14,710 nucleotides of DNA, taken from the NCBI GenBank assembly GCA_934675465.1, contig CAKUQM010000040.1, positions 1 through 14,710 of the forward strand, given 5' to 3'. Under the pieces are notes generated by a model, which did no database searches, was not told the DNA's origin, and saw nothing but the letters and a program-made list of their open reading frames with translations. This document shows positions 1 to 7,336 of the stretch, one piece after another (the stretch's first letter is position 1; every line of letters begins with the position of its first letter). This stretch comes from an uncultured Erysipelotrichaceae bacterium (GTDB taxonomy: Bacteria > Bacillota_I > Bacilli_A > Erysipelotrichales > Erysipelotrichaceae). A program made the position numbers and the translations under genes.

Positions 1-165
1 AACGTATTTGGCGTAGATAAGTTAAAAGATGCTATGGAACATCCTGAAAAGCCAGAATATGCAAACTTCACAATTAGAGTTTCTGGTTATGCGGTTAAGT
101 TCATTGACTTGACTCGTGAACAACAACTAGATGTTATCAGCAGAACTTGTCATGACCACATGTAA
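1..165 (+). CDS. pflB: Formate acetyltransferase (pyruvate formate-lyase), C-terminal 54 residues
   Basis: Only the 3' end of the gene is in the window; the reading frame is open from base 1 to TAA at 163-165. The visible 54 residues contain the glycine-radical motif RVSGYAV, with the radical glycine at visible residue 29, followed by the usual short tail ending in CHDHM. In this family the glycyl radical drives cleavage of pyruvate plus CoA to acetyl-CoA and formate in the cytoplasm of anaerobes. The activating-enzyme gene begins inside the last codons, which is the expected pflB-pflA order. The seven-residue motif together with this neighbour makes PFL much more likely than another glycyl-radical enzyme such as a diol dehydratase, although the catalytic Cys-Cys pair lies outside the window. 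Confidence 0.95.
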   Translation, partial: NVFGVDKLKDAMEHPEKPEYANFTIRVSGYAVKFIDLTREQQLDVISRTCHDHM

Positions 166-904
166 TAACAATTTAGGTCTTATTCATTCATGCGAATCCT
201 TTGGCTCAGTTGATGGGCCAGGGGTTCGCTATATTGTTTTTATGCAAGGTTGCAATATGCGTTGTGCATATTGTCATAATCCCGATACTTGGAAGACAGG
301 TGAAGGGAATACAAGTGCTAAGGAAGTCTTTGATAAGGCTATTAGATGTAAATCTTACTGGCGAAATGGTGGTGGTATTACTGTTTCTGGTGGTGAACCC
401 TTATTACAACTAGATTTCTTGATTGATCTATTTACTTTATGTAAGGAAGATGGCGTTAATACTTGTATTGATACTTGTGGTCAACCTTTTGATTTAAACA
501 ATATTGAGTTCATGGAAAAGTTTGATAAGTTATTAGAACTTACAGATTTACTTTTAGTAGATATTAAGCATATTGATAATGACAAACATATTGAACTTAC
601 TGGCAAACCAAATACTAATATTTTAGAGATGTTTAGGTATTTGGATAAGAAGAATAAGCCTATTTGGATTAGACATGTTCTTGTTCCTGGTATTAATGAT
701 GATGAGGATTCTTTAAATAGAACTAAGGAATTTATTGATTCTTTATCTAATGTGAAAAGGGTTGAGGTTCTTCCTTATCATACACTTGGTATTCACAAGT
801 GGGAGATCTTAGGTATTAAATATCGCTTAGATGGCGTTTTACCTCCTAGCAAGGAACAAATAAGTAGAGCTAATACAATTTTAGATACTCAAAAATACAA
901 ATAA
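152..904 (+). CDS. pflA: Pyruvate formate-lyase activating enzyme (radical SAM)
   Basis: This radical SAM enzyme of about 250 residues installs the glycyl radical on PFL using SAM and a [4Fe-4S] cluster. The cluster motif CxxxCxxC is visible as C34, C38 and C41 (GCNMRCAYCHNPDTW), counted from the ATG at 152. The SAM-contacting GGE motif follows at about residues 80-82 (TVSGGEPLLQ). The N-terminal IHSCESFGSVDGPGVRY block is typical of PFL activases, and the length is normal for the family. I chose the ATG at 152 because it lies just before the first conserved block and overlaps the end of pflB by 14 bases, suggesting translational coupling. An in-frame ATG at 131 would add seven residues, and neither start has a clear Shine-Dalgarno sequence. 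A hairpin terminator begins at the stop codon. Confidence 0.95.
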   Translation: MTTCNNNLGLIHSCESFGSVDGPGVRYIVFMQGCNMRCAYCHNPDTWKTGEGNTSAKEVFDKAIRCKSYWRNGGGITVSGGEPLLQLDFLIDLFTLCKEDGVNTCIDTCGQPFDLNNIEFMEKFDKLLELTDLLLVDIKHIDNDKHIELTGKPNTNILEMFRYLDKKNKPIWIRHVLVPGINDDEDSLNRTKEFIDSLSNVKRVEVLPYHTLGIHKWEILGIKYRLDGVLPPSKEQISRANTILDTQKYK

Positions 905-936
905 GTCATTGCCTAAGGTGATGACTTTTTAATATC
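889..936 (+). repeat. Direct repeat, copy 1 (pflA 3' end plus terminator)
   Basis: Bases 889-936 match 1510-1557 at 46 of 48 positions, with differences at 893/1514 and 931/1552. The repeat covers the last pflA codons, the stop codon, the terminator hairpin and its T run. The offset between copies is exactly 621 bases, and a hypothetical gene lies between them. Confidence 0.9.
903..932 (+). terminator. Rho-independent terminator of the pflB-pflA operon (repeat copy 1)
   Basis: The arms AAGTCAT (903-909) and ATGACTT (921-927) pair perfectly. Two G-U pairs and two C-G pairs extend the stem to 11 bp with a three-base loop, and a run of T follows (926-930). The stem begins inside the pflA stop codon. 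The same element recurs at 1524-1552. Confidence 0.85.
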
Positions 937-979
937 CTTTGTGACCTATTACCGTATATCCATACAAAACTATATTTTA

Positions 980-985
980 TATAAT
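980..985 (+). promoter_or_regulatory. Possible -10 box for the 1064 gene
   Basis: A perfect TATAAT hexamer lies in an AT-rich stretch downstream of the pflA terminator. No good -35 hexamer sits 16-18 bases upstream. If used, it would give a leader of roughly 70 bases before the ATG at 1064. In DNA this AT-rich a chance match is quite possible. Confidence 0.25.
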
Positions 986-1063
986 TAAAGAAATTAAAGA
1001 GGATTAACTAATTCCAAAGAAGACTTTAGAAATGGTGCAATATTTATAGAAAGCGAGGTTTGT

Positions 1064-1516
1064 ATGAACAAAAAACACAATAAAACTTTTCTAGTATTAT
1101 TATTAGCTTTAATAGCGATAATGATGATAATCTATTTCAAAAGTAAGTCTTTTATAAGTATTTCTGATAATCCTAGGGTTGCTTTAATTAGTGCTGATTA
1201 TAAAGTGAATTCAAAGATGCAAACAACGGATATTTCTGGTGATGAAATATCTGGTGAATTGAATGAAGAACTAGTTAAGATACTTTTAAACACGAAAATT
1301 AGAAATAGAATTTTGCCTTATCACGAGAGCCATTCTGTTGAAGATGGTGATACTCATATAGATATTAAGGTAGCTGTAGAAAATAATAGTTCAATATTTG
1401 TTCATATATGTAATGATAATTATTATTCTATTGTCATGATTAAAGATAAATATTATAGTATCTCAAATTCAAATGCTGTTTTTGAAGAAATATATGGGGT
1501 GATATTTAATCAATAA
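1064..1516 (+). CDS. Small membrane-anchored hypothetical protein (150 aa)
   Basis: I do not recognise this family. The protein starts with a basic stretch (MNKKHNK) followed by one hydrophobic helix at about residues 8-25, and the remaining ~120 residues are polar. This fits an uncleaved N-terminal anchor with the bulk outside the cell. The outer part is acidic and rich in Ser, Asn and Ile/Val strands, with no Cys pair or catalytic signature that I can name; it ends in a Tyr-rich segment. GAGG at 1055-1058, five bases before the ATG, supports the start. The open frame continues upstream to base 998 but contains no start codon there. The gene sits between two copies of the pflA-tail/terminator repeat, and its TAA stop lies within the second copy, so it looks like an insertion into the pflA-cls interval. 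Confidence 0.7.
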   Translation: MNKKHNKTFLVLLLALIAIMMIIYFKSKSFISISDNPRVALISADYKVNSKMQTTDISGDEISGELNEELVKILLNTKIRNRILPYHESHSVEDGDTHIDIKVAVENNSSIFVHICNDNYYSIVMIKDKYYSISNSNAVFEEIYGVIFNQ

Positions 1517-1557
1517 TACAAATAAGTCATTGCCTAAGGTGATGACTTTTTTATATC
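1510..1557 (+). repeat. Direct repeat, copy 2
   Basis: This is the second copy of the 48-base repeat at 889-936 (46 of 48 identical). It preserves the vestigial last codons of pflA (TAC AAA TAA at 1517-1525) immediately after the stop of the hypothetical gene. That implies this copy derives from the pflA 3' end and is not an independently evolved hairpin. Confidence 0.9.
1524..1552 (+). terminator. Rho-independent terminator (repeat copy 2), just upstream of cls
   Basis: The 11-bp stem at 1524-1548 is the same as at 903-927, with a slightly longer T run (1547-1552). It terminates the hypothetical gene and lies only 14 bases before the cls start codon. If it works efficiently, cls needs its own promoter in or right after this hairpin. 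Confidence 0.8.
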
Positions 1558-1559
1558 AT
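1530..1559 (+). promoter_or_regulatory. Possible cls promoter overlapping the terminator
   Basis: TTGCCT (1530-1535, 4 of 6 to TTGACA) is followed after 18 bases by TATCAT (1554-1559, 5 of 6 to TATAAT). Transcription would begin at or next to the cls ATG at 1567. The match is modest, but cls lacks a Shine-Dalgarno sequence and directly follows a terminator. Confidence 0.3.
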
Positions 1560-1566
1560 AAATATA

Positions 1567-3069
1567 ATGAAAAGTGTTTTAGGCCGTATCATAACTTTGG
1601 TGTTCATGGTTCTTGGTGAACTGGCTTTAGGAGTTTTATTATTTAATTATTTGACTTCTAAATTTGTTTTTATTGAAGTTTTTTTACATATACTTGCGGT
1701 AATAGTAGTCTTAAATATCATTAGAACTTCTAAACATTTATCTAGTGATATAACTTGGATTTTTTTAATAATTTTATTTCCTGTACCGGCTACTTTTGTC
1801 TTTCTTATGACTTATTTTAATTTGTTTATTAATAGAACTTTTAAGTCGATTGTTAAGGAAGAAAAGAAGGCGGTTACTTTCTTGAAACAGGATGATGAAG
1901 TATTAGAAGATTTAAAGAAAGAATGTCCTACCTATTTTCAAGATTTCATGTTTTTAAAGAATAGTAATTTCCCAATCTACTACAACAATAATTTTGATTA
2001 TTATAGTCCTGGTGAAAAGGGCTTTCCTGTTTTGTTGAGTGAACTTAAGAAGGCCAAGAAGTATATCTTTATGGAATATTTCATTATTGAAGAAGGAATT
2101 ATGTTTAATTCTATTTTGGATATTCTAAAAGAAAAGGTAAAAGAAGGTGTTGAGTGTAGGGTAATGTATGATGATATGGGTTCTTTACATACATTGCCTA
2201 AATCATATGCTGATGTACTTGAGTCTTATGGTATTAAGGCGGTTACTTTTAATAAGGTAACTCCGATTTTAAGTACTATTATGAACAATCGAGATCATCG
2301 TAAGATTTTAATTATTGATGGTAAGGTTGCTTTTAGTGGTGGTGTTAATTTGGCTGATGAATATATCAATAAGAAAGTTGTTCATGGTAAGTGGTTAGAT
2401 AATATCATTAGAGTTAAGGGTAAGGCCGTTGATTCGATGTTAGCAACTTTCTTAACTAACTGGAATGCACTAAGACATGAGGATGTTGATTATAGAGACT
2501 TCATGGTTGAGCATAGAGTTAGGGTTAAGGATGGTTTTATTGTTCCCTATAGTGAGACACCACTAGACTTTGAATTAACGGCACAAAGTGTTTATATGGA
2601 TATTTTGAATAGGGCTCAAGATTATGTTTATATCATGACTCCTTATTTAATTATTGATGAAGAAATGATTAATTGTCTTATTCATACCGCTAAAAAGGGT
2701 GTTGATGTTAAGATTATTGTCCCTGGGGTAGCTGATAAAAAGATTATTCATGATATTGGTGAGTCTTATTATGACCAACTAATTAGGGGTGGTGTTCAGA
2801 TATATGAATATAGACCTGGTTTTGTGCATGCAAAAGTATTTGTGAGCGATGATATTTCAAGTGTTGTCGGTACTGTTAACCTTGATTATCGTTCTTTATA
2901 TCTTCATTTTGAGAATGCAGTCCTTTTATATAAGAGTAAAAAGATAATGGATATTAAGAAGGACTTCTTAAATGCATTAGAAGATTCAACGGAAATTAAA
3001 CATGCTCGTTTTTCTATTGTGAAGAACTTTTTGATGAGTGTGTTAAGAATATTCGCGTCTTTGTTGTAG
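1567..3069 (+). CDS. cls: Cardiolipin synthase, two-PLD-domain type
   Basis: This is a membrane enzyme of the phospholipase D superfamily that condenses phosphatidylglycerol into cardiolipin. Two HxKx4D catalytic motifs are present: H244-K246-D251 (DHRKILIID) and H421-K423-D428 (VHAKVFVSD), each followed by the usual small-residue/Asn stretch (GGVNLADEY and GTVNLDYRS). Two hydrophobic N-terminal segments (about residues 8-28 and 34-52, with a third near 64-83) anchor it, as in Bacillota Cls proteins, and 500 residues is the normal length. No Shine-Dalgarno sequence precedes the ATG; the AAGGTGA in the upstream hairpin is about 25 bases away, too far to serve. An SLC45-like transporter follows 12 bases downstream, probably co-transcribed. 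Confidence 0.93.
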   Translation: MKSVLGRIITLVFMVLGELALGVLLFNYLTSKFVFIEVFLHILAVIVVLNIIRTSKHLSSDITWIFLIILFPVPATFVFLMTYFNLFINRTFKSIVKEEKKAVTFLKQDDEVLEDLKKECPTYFQDFMFLKNSNFPIYYNNNFDYYSPGEKGFPVLLSELKKAKKYIFMEYFIIEEGIMFNSILDILKEKVKEGVECRVMYDDMGSLHTLPKSYADVLESYGIKAVTFNKVTPILSTIMNNRDHRKILIIDGKVAFSGGVNLADEYINKKVVHGKWLDNIIRVKGKAVDSMLATFLTNWNALRHEDVDYRDFMVEHRVRVKDGFIVPYSETPLDFELTAQSVYMDILNRAQDYVYIMTPYLIIDEEMINCLIHTAKKGVDVKIIVPGVADKKIIHDIGESYYDQLIRGGVQIYEYRPGFVHAKVFVSDDISSVVGTVNLDYRSLYLHFENAVLLYKSKKIMDIKKDFLNALEDSTEIKHARFSIVKNFLMSVLRIFASLL

Positions 3070-3076
3070 GGAGGGG
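3069..3076 (+). promoter_or_regulatory. Strong ribosome binding site for the transporter gene
   Basis: GGGAGGGG begins on the last base of the cls stop codon and ends five bases before the ATG at 3082. It fixes the transporter start and supports co-transcription with cls. Confidence 0.8.
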
Positions 3077-3081
3077 ATAAT

Positions 3082-4413
3082 ATGAAATTAAACTACAAAA
3101 GAACGATTTTAGTGGGTTTAGCTTTCATGTCTATCTGTGCTTTTTGGCAGATGTATGATGGCATTGTTCCACTAATCCTAACCAACACTTTTCATTTAAA
3201 TGAAACGTTGTCAGGTATGATCATGGCCCTTGATAATGTCTTGGCCTTATTCTTATTACCTTTATTTGGTTCTTTGTCTGATAAGACAGAAACTAATATT
3301 GGTAAGCGTATGCCATTTATCTTATTTGGTACTGGTTTGGCTGTTATTTTAATGAATTTCTTACCAATTATTGATAATGCCTATTATGGTGAGCCAACTA
3401 CATTTAAGCTTATTTCTTTTATCATTGTGCTTGGTTTCTTATTAATTGCGATGGGAACTTATCGCTCTCCTGCTGTAGCATTAATGCCTGATGTTACACC
3501 TAATCCTTTAAGATCTAAGGCTAATGCGATAATTAATTTAATGGGTGCTATTGGTGGCATTATCTACTTAGCATTGGCTAGCGTTTTATATCCTCATGCG
3601 AAGACTTTTGGTGTTGAGCATGTTAATTATCAAATTCTATTTATCTTAATTTCAGCACTAATGTTTATTTGTGTTGGTATCTTATTCTTGACTATTAAGG
3701 AACCTAAATTAAGACAAGAGAATCTAGAACTTGAGAAACAACATCCTGAATGGGACTTAGCTGTTGATGATGGCAGTGGTGATGAAAAGTTGCCTCCTGA
3801 AGTTAAAAGATCTTTAGGTTTCTTGTTAGCTTCTATCGCCCTTTGGTTTATGGGCTATAATGGTGTAACAACTTGGTTTACAACTTATGTTTCTAAGGTA
3901 ATGGGTGCAGGACTTGGTGGTGCTAGTACTTGTTTACTAGTAGCTACAGCTGGTGCTATTGTTTCTTATATTCCAGTAGGTAGTCTAGCTTCTAAAGTGG
4001 GTAGAAAGAAATGTATCCAATTCGGTATTATCTTATTAGTTTCAATGTTTGTGATGGGCTTTGTCTTAACAACTATCTTTGACCATATTAATTTTGTAAT
4101 GTATATTTGTTTTGCCCTTGTAGGACTAGCGTGGGCTAGTATCAATGTTAATTCGCTTCCAATGGTTGTTGAAATGTGTAAGGGTAGTGACATTGGCAAG
4201 TTCACCGGCTATTACTATACAGCTTCTATGGCTGCTCAAATTATTACTCCGGTATGTGCAGGTACTTTGATGAGACTTATTTCTTATAAAGTATTATTCA
4301 TCTATTCTGCAATATTTGTGTTGGCATCTTATTTCACTATGTCTCAAGTTAAACATGGTGACCAAAAGGTTGCAGGTAAGAAAGGATTAGAAGCTTTCGA
4401 AGATTTAGACTAG
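3082..4413 (+). CDS. MFS transporter, SLC45/sugar-symporter-like
   Basis: This 443-residue polytopic protein has about 12 hydrophobic helices and a hydrophilic loop at about residues 208-240 that joins the two six-helix halves. After helix 2 it has GSLSDKTETNIGKRMPFI, the extended motif A seen in the SLC45/GPH-like sugar transporter branch of the major facilitator superfamily (SDxTxTxxGKRxPFI). TPNPLRSKANAIINLMG before helix 5 also fits that branch. It probably moves a sugar or related solute across the cytoplasmic membrane with a coupling ion; the substrate cannot be read from the sequence. It lies 12 bases after cls and one base before a regulator whose own membrane domain is transporter-like, suggesting that this regulator controls it. 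Confidence 0.88.
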   Translation: MKLNYKRTILVGLAFMSICAFWQMYDGIVPLILTNTFHLNETLSGMIMALDNVLALFLLPLFGSLSDKTETNIGKRMPFILFGTGLAVILMNFLPIIDNAYYGEPTTFKLISFIIVLGFLLIAMGTYRSPAVALMPDVTPNPLRSKANAIINLMGAIGGIIYLALASVLYPHAKTFGVEHVNYQILFILISALMFICVGILFLTIKEPKLRQENLELEKQHPEWDLAVDDGSGDEKLPPEVKRSLGFLLASIALWFMGYNGVTTWFTTYVSKVMGAGLGGASTCLLVATAGAIVSYIPVGSLASKVGRKKCIQFGIILLVSMFVMGFVLTTIFDHINFVMYICFALVGLAWASINVNSLPMVVEMCKGSDIGKFTGYYYTASMAAQIITPVCAGTLMRLISYKVLFIYSAIFVLASYFTMSQVKHGDQKVAGKKGLEAFEDLD

Positions 4414-4414
4414 T

Positions 4415-5647
4415 ATGAATAAATCCAAGTACATTTTAATGAGTTTATTTACCTTTATCTTTTTGAGTTGCGAGTTTCTTTTTGTCGACATCATTTCTTT
4501 AACGACAAAAGGGATTAGTGTAGTCAATGCTCAAAACTATGTGTTAGGTAGTAGTGTACTTGGATTTTTTCTTTATTCATTTATTGATAAACATAAAAGT
4601 ATCTACATTGTTACTTGTATACTTTCGCTTATAAGTTTTATATTTGTAATCAATTTAGATACTTATATTTCAATACTTATATCAGGACTTTTATTATTCT
4701 TGTTTTTAGGAATCTTAGGTAGTGCTACTTTTTATAAGTCGATGTGTGATAGTGCTGTTGTAGTAGGTGTTTCATATATGTGTGGCACCTTACTACAATT
4801 TGTGGTTAATTATCTAAGTATTGAAATATATATCATTCCTCTTTGTTTAGTATTGTTGTCTATTTGTTTATTTAAAACTAATGTTGATGAAATGATACTA
4901 GTAAAAAAAGATACGAAACAATTATCTATCATACTAATATTGTTAGTATCATTACTAACAATTGTCTTTTCAACACTTGATAATGCGGTAACTATTTATC
5001 ATGCCAATAAGGTCTTAGATATTGGGAAGTGGCCAAGATTACTTTTAGCTTTTAGTGCTCTATTGGCAGGCTTTTTATATGATATAAGATCAAGAAAATA
5101 TATGAGTATTATCATCTATTGTGTGATGGTTCTTTCTACTATTTGTTTATTAGTTAATGAACTACTTGGTCTAATAATCTTTTACTTGTCGGCTGGTTTC
5201 TTTGCGGTCTTTTTCACTTCGGTATTTTTAGAATTAGCACCCTATACTAATAGACCAAAGCTATATGCAGGAATGGGTAGGGCTATCAATAATTTAGTGG
5301 CAATTCTTATTTCTAATCTATCTTTGAATTTATTAAGTAGTGGTAATAAACTACTTATCATCAGTATTGAATTAATCTTGTTTGTGTTCACTAGTATTCT
5401 TACTTTTGTTTATACCAATAAATATAAATTGTTTATAGAATCTAGTGATAATCAAGTAAAAGAATATAATTTAACACCAAGGGAAAGAGAAGTTTTAAGT
5501 CTATTAATTAGTAGTGATGATAAGTTACAAGAAATAGCTGATAAGTTAAGTATTTCTAAAAGAACACTAGAAAGATATGTAACTTCTATTTATAAGAAAA
5601 CTAATACTACATCTCGTGTAGGTCTTATTTCATTGTTTAAAAAATAA
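4415..5647 (+). CDS. Membrane-embedded LuxR-family regulator with MFS-like sensor domain
   Basis: The protein has 410 residues. Residues 1 to about 335 form roughly twelve hydrophobic helices in an MFS-like arrangement. Residues about 347-410 are a GerE/LuxR helix-turn-helix: LTPREREVLSLLI, then EIADKLSISKRTLERYVTSIYKKTNTTSRVGL, with the conserved TxREREVL and the IYKKT-x-SR recognition-helix region intact. There is no receiver domain, so the membrane domain is the presumed sensor. Such membrane LuxR proteins are known from Coriobacteriia such as Eggerthella and from other gut bacteria. The start codon lies one base after the stop of the SLC45-like gene, so the two are surely co-transcribed and probably translationally coupled. 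I infer that it senses a ligand of the neighbouring transporter and regulates this locus; target genes are unknown. Confidence 0.88.
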   Translation: MNKSKYILMSLFTFIFLSCEFLFVDIISLTTKGISVVNAQNYVLGSSVLGFFLYSFIDKHKSIYIVTCILSLISFIFVINLDTYISILISGLLLFLFLGILGSATFYKSMCDSAVVVGVSYMCGTLLQFVVNYLSIEIYIIPLCLVLLSICLFKTNVDEMILVKKDTKQLSIILILLVSLLTIVFSTLDNAVTIYHANKVLDIGKWPRLLLAFSALLAGFLYDIRSRKYMSIIIYCVMVLSTICLLVNELLGLIIFYLSAGFFAVFFTSVFLELAPYTNRPKLYAGMGRAINNLVAILISNLSLNLLSSGNKLLIISIELILFVFTSILTFVYTNKYKLFIESSDNQVKEYNLTPREREVLSLLISSDDKLQEIADKLSISKRTLERYVTSIYKKTNTTSRVGLISLFKK

Positions 5648-5687
5648 TTGGCGGATATCCCTTATATATGTTTTTATTCATGTTTCT

Positions 5688-5693
5688 TAAAAT
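5688..5693 (+). promoter_or_regulatory. Possible -10 box directly before the lipoprotein gene
   Basis: TAAAAT (5 of 6 to TATAAT) ends six bases before the ATG at 5700, so the transcript would start at or next to the start codon. There is no convincing -35 hexamer. The 52-base spacer after the LuxR gene shows no terminator hairpin. Confidence 0.25.
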
Positions 5694-5699
5694 ATAAAC

Positions 5700-6218
5700 A
5701 TGAAGTATATAATCTTATCCATTTGTTTATTAATGTCATTAGGTGCTTGTAAAACAACAGAGCATACTCAGGCAGATCCGGTTAATCTAACTCAATATCT
5801 ACTTAAGGGTAGGGGTCTTTCTTATGATGAATCTGATTATCAAAAGTATGATGGAAGTTTTGAAGAAAGTATAAGTTATGATTTTGATGAATTTAAATAT
5901 ATTTTAGAAGATGATAAGGCTTATATCGTTATTAATTATGAAACCTTTGATTTAAATGTTAAGGGTTATCCAATCGGTATTTATAACACTAATATCTTAA
6001 AAACTAATTGTGAATACTATGAGGTTATTTGTACAAATGAAGGATATTCTTTAAGAAAGATAGATATACTTTCTAATTTCTATGAGGATGTAAGATTTAT
6101 TACAAATGATTATGTAATTGCTGAAGATTACACGATGTTACCAATAAAGGAATTATTAGGAAAGGATTATGATCCAAATAAATTCTATTATGATGATGGC
6201 GTTAGATATATTGATTAG
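5700..6218 (+). CDS. Hypothetical lipoprotein (172 aa)
   Basis: The N-terminus is a lipoprotein signal: positive MKY, hydrophobic IILSICLLMSL, then the lipobox LGAC with the lipidated Cys at residue 17. The mature ~155 residues are acidic, rich in Asp, Tyr and Asn, and contain one further Cys pair (C103 and C110) that could form a disulfide outside the cell. I do not recognise a family. It should be anchored to the outer face of the membrane. A second lipoprotein gene follows after only eight bases with its Shine-Dalgarno sequence overlapping this stop codon, so the two form an operon. No Shine-Dalgarno sequence precedes its own ATG. An alternative start is unlikely because the signal peptide begins exactly here. 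Confidence 0.8.
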   Translation: MKYIILSICLLMSLGACKTTEHTQADPVNLTQYLLKGRGLSYDESDYQKYDGSFEESISYDFDEFKYILEDDKAYIVINYETFDLNVKGYPIGIYNTNILKTNCEYYEVICTNEGYSLRKIDILSNFYEDVRFITNDYVIAEDYTMLPIKELLGKDYDPNKFYYDDGVRYID

Positions 6219-6222
6219 GAGG
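6217..6222 (+). promoter_or_regulatory. Ribosome binding site for the second lipoprotein gene
   Basis: AGGAGG overlaps the last two bases of the preceding TAG stop and lies four bases before the ATG at 6227. This fixes the start and implies coupled translation. Confidence 0.8.
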
Positions 6223-6226
6223 CTTT

Positions 6227-7306
6227 ATGAAAAGGACAATTGTATTATTAATGGCACTTATTTTACTTTTTGGGTGTGGTAAACAAGAAATTTTTGATTA
6301 TCAAGATGATGGTGATGAAAATGATTATGTGATTGTAAGAACCGATCAAGTAGAAACAGAAGTATATCATAATAATGACTTCAGTATCACTATTCCTAAA
6401 GGTTGGATTGTGACATATGCTGGTTATAATATTTATCATACGATAAGGGTTTATGATCCAAATGAGCCTTTAAATCAAATGTTTGTCTTATTAAAGGCAG
6501 AACCTTTGTTCCACTGTGAAGAGGGGAAACAAGCTTGGATTGCCCAAGGTGGTACTAGTGCTATTATAGGTGGTGCTCCGGTTTTATATAATCCTTCTAC
6601 CGAGGGCTTTTATCAAACATTTAATGAATTTATTGATTTTATCACTAATGCGGATAATACCTATTATGGATATGAATTCCCAAATTTTGGTAACTTTAAT
6701 GTGATTGAGACTTATCCATCTAATTCTAGTTTAAGCGCCTATGCCTATGGTGATTCCTTATTAAGAGGAACTTTTAGTGCTGATGGTAAGGAAGGTGAAG
6801 GTTTATTTGCAGCTTCAGTATGTGATTTTGGTAGCTTCCCAATAGGTACTGGAAACGTGAATAATTATGTTCTTGAACAAGTAGATGGTGGCTATTATAT
6901 GGTTTACAACATCATAGCTATTACAACAGTTAAGGATTCTTTTGTGGACTATGAATCATTATTAAGTAAATGTATGAGTAGTTTAGATTATTCAAGCTCT
7001 TTTGTGGCCGCTACTAATCAGGCTAGTAATGAAAAAGTTGCTTTGGCTATGCAAATAAGTAAGAACTTTAATGAGGTAATGGATGGTTTTATGTCATCTT
7101 GGGAAAATAGAAATAGAAGTTTTGATATTATGTCACAGAAACAAAGCGATGCGATCTTAGGTTATGAAAGAGTCTATGATACTGATACCAATGAGATATA
7201 TAAGGCTACTAATGGTTTTATGGATGTTTATGATGAAGATAGATTTAAACCAATTAGCGAAGATATGTATAGTGAGCCAATAAGTGGCTATATTGAGAAA
7301 CAATAA
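6227..7306 (+). CDS. Secreted lipoprotein of uncharacterised Bacillota family (359 aa)
   Basis: A lipoprotein signal is clear: MKRTIVLLMALILLFGC, with lipobox LFGC and the lipidated Cys at residue 17. The next ~40 residues are acidic linker, then a domain opens with SITIPKGWIVTYAGY, resembling the IPxGW start of several extracellular beta domains. The C-terminal part (SWENRNRSFDIMSQKQSDAI, then LGYERVYDTDTNEIYKA and MYSEPISGYIEK) resembles, from memory, a conserved region in large surface proteins of gut Firmicutes with no assigned function. No catalytic motif is evident. It is the second gene of the lipoprotein pair and ends just before a hairpin shared with the convergent DUF5692 gene. Possible roles such as surface binding or envelope sensing would be guesses. 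Confidence 0.8.
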   Translation: MKRTIVLLMALILLFGCGKQEIFDYQDDGDENDYVIVRTDQVETEVYHNNDFSITIPKGWIVTYAGYNIYHTIRVYDPNEPLNQMFVLLKAEPLFHCEEGKQAWIAQGGTSAIIGGAPVLYNPSTEGFYQTFNEFIDFITNADNTYYGYEFPNFGNFNVIETYPSNSSLSAYAYGDSLLRGTFSADGKEGEGLFAASVCDFGSFPIGTGNVNNYVLEQVDGGYYMVYNIIAITTVKDSFVDYESLLSKCMSSLDYSSSFVAATNQASNEKVALAMQISKNFNEVMDGFMSSWENRNRSFDIMSQKQSDAILGYERVYDTDTNEIYKATNGFMDVYDEDRFKPISEDMYSEPISGYIEKQ

Positions 7307-7308
7307 GA

Positions 7309-7334
7309 AAAGATGGAGTGATCCATCTTTCTTT
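7309..7334 (+). terminator. Terminator between convergent lipoprotein and DUF5692 genes
   Basis: AAAGATGGA (7309-7317) and TCCATCTTT (7322-7330) form a perfect 9-bp stem closed by a GTGA tetraloop of the stable GNRA class, followed by CTTT. It starts two bases after the lipoprotein stop codon. On the - strand the trailing sequence is only partly T-rich, so it may act in both directions but is better for the + strand. Confidence 0.8.
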
Positions 7335-7336
7335 AA

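Noticed and set aside
998..1063. In-frame open extension upstream of the 1064 start codon that looks somewhat coding
   Set aside because: There is no ATG, GTG or TTG in the stretch and a stop at 995-997 closes it. The GAGG before 1064 explains the start, so I treat it as leader.
3966..4205. Open frame of 79 codons on the - strand inside the SLC45-like transporter gene
   Set aside because: It is antisense to a clear membrane-protein gene, has no ribosome binding site, and reads as a shadow of that gene's codon pattern.
5648..5670. TTGGCG and the palindrome GGATATCC in the spacer after the LuxR gene
   Set aside because: The TTGGCG has no -10 at proper spacing and the 8-base palindrome has no T run, so neither a promoter nor a terminator is supported.
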